From positions 1-6,384 of the forward strand of contig CAZDYP010000229.1 of the NCBI GenBank assembly GCA_964509505.1: a DNA stretch of 6,384 nt. Reading direction: 5' to 3'. This stretch comes from CAZDYP01 sp964509505. Its GTDB lineage: Bacteria; Chloroflexota; Anaerolineae; JACRMK01. The notes beneath the pieces are model-generated. The model ran no database searches, was not told where the DNA came from, and saw nothing but the letters and a program-made list of their open reading frames with translations. Made by a program: the position numbers and the translations under genes. This document shows positions 5,649-6,384 of the stretch, in pieces (position 1 is the first letter of the stretch; every line of letters begins with the position of its first letter).

Positions 5649-6384
5649 TTATTTCCCCTTGAAGTTCGGTCTCCGCTTCTCCCGAAACGCCTTCACCCCT
5701 TCCTTGTGATCCTCTGTCTTGATCAGCACGCTCATCGCCAACGCTTCGATGTCGCGCCCCGTGCTGAGGTCAGCCGAGAGACAATCACGTAACACGCGCT
5801 TCGCCAGACCAATCGCTTGTGGCGCACGCTTCAATAAGGTGCGCGCGAACTCTTGTGCCGTCGGCAACAGCTCCGCATCCGGCACGACCTTATACACGAG
5901 GCCGATGCGTTGCGCTTCCTCTGCACTCAGCATATCCCCACTCAAAATCATTTCTTTGACGCGCCCATAGCCGATGATACGCGCGAGCCGCGAACACGCG
6001 CCGACGCCCGGCACCAAGCCAATGTTCGTCTCGCGCAAACCAAACTGCGCCGATTGCGCGGCGAAGCGAATGTCGCACGAGAGCGTCAGCTGAAAGCCCG
6101 CGCCGGCCGACGGTCCGTTGATGGCGGCGATGATGGGCTTCTCGACTTGTTCGAGGTCGTCGAAGAAGCTTGTGAGGATGCGCGTGTGCGCGCGAAACGC
6201 GGGTGTTGCCCATTCGCGCTCAAGATACGCCATGTCTGCGCCCGCACTGAACGCGCGCCCTGCGCCCGTGATGATGACGGCGCGAATCGCGTCGTCCATG
6301 TAGAGTTGCTCCGCCAGACGGCGAAACTCCAAACGCATTTCGTCGTTGACGGCGTTCAGCACGTCGGGGCGATTGAGCGTGACG
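5649..6384 (-). CDS. Enoyl-CoA hydratase/isomerase (crotonase) family protein, 5' end outside window
   Basis: The frame is open to the right edge, where it reads VTLNRPDVLNAVNDEM, the typical crotonase N-terminal strand. The GTG at 6362 is therefore internal, and probably only some 10-20 residues are missing (244 seen; families are about 255-265). Numbering from Leu-Asn-Arg's Val at 6383 = 1: first oxyanion loop RAFSAGADM (43-51), second NGPSAGAGFQLTLSCDI (89-105), FGLRETNIGLVPGVG (114-128), and the C-terminal FREKRRPNFKGK tail. Compared with rat crotonase, the Glu equivalent to E164 is kept (E118) but the E144 position is Gln (Q98). Hydratases use both Glu residues, whereas Delta3-Delta2 isomerases need only the E164 equivalent. 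An isomerase or a PaaG-like ring-modifying role thus fits better than plain hydratase. It is convergent with the upstream gene, with a 27-bp hairpin between them. Nothing nearby shows its pathway. Confidence 0.94.
   Translation of the reverse strand, partial: VTLNRPDVLNAVNDEMRLEFRRLAEQLYMDDAIRAVIITGAGRAFSAGADMAYLEREWATPAFRAHTRILTSFFDDLEQVEKPIIAAINGPSAGAGFQLTLSCDIRFAAQSAQFGLRETNIGLVPGVGACSRLARIIGYGRVKEMILSGDMLSAEEAQRIGLVYKVVPDAELLPTAQEFARTLLKRAPQAIGLAKRVLRDCLSADLSTGRDIEALAMSVLIKTEDHKEGVKAFREKRRPNFKGK

Overview
The window carries five protein genes on GC-rich DNA. Four are on the + strand and one converges on them from the - strand. I think the source is probably an environmental member of the Chloroflexota, though this is tentative. 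The clues are the GC-rich codon use, the Tat-exported alpha-helical protein, and the density of degenerate 7-nt repeats and small palindromes between and inside genes. No marker gene here proves the phylum.

Layout. Positions 3-1463 hold the 3' part of an ABC exporter half-transporter gene. It overlaps by 4 nt (ATGA) a second, complete half-transporter gene at 1460-3253. The pair looks like a heterodimeric exporter of the TM287/TM288 or YheI/YheH (BmrCD) type. The first subunit has Asp in place of the Walker B catalytic Glu. The second has intact Walker B and H-switch residues but an LSAGQ signature. Both deviations fall in the same composite ATP site. Next, probably starting at a CTG (3329) and ending at 4258, is an APH-fold phosphotransferase whose catalytic-loop Asp reads as Asn. 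A 311-bp intergenic region follows with a three-copy 48-nt palindromic repeat, a good sigma70-type promoter (TTGACA-17-GATAAT), a heptad array and a strong Shine-Dalgarno site. These lead into 4570-5532, a 320-aa helical protein of unknown function with an internal twin-arginine motif. A 27-bp perfect hairpin separates it from a crotonase-family gene on the - strand (5649-6384, 5' end outside the window).

The most unusual feature is one kind of DNA, degenerate tandem heptanucleotides, that recurs in five places. It fills the gap between CDS2 and CDS3, and lies just before the start of CDS4 and just after its stop. It also lies in-frame within the coding sequence of both ABC subunits, each time at the junction of the membrane domain and the ATPase domain. 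The two coding arrays are about 21 and 15 heptads long. Both are multiples of three heptads, so the reading frame is kept, and they share an 18-nt core in the same order and orientation. Heptad DNA of this sort resembles the STRR repeats of filamentous cyanobacteria. Its placement inside proteins recalls the Rickettsia palindromic elements. Functionally, the ABC pair acts together. The links to the phosphotransferase, the Tat protein and the crotonase are only positional.
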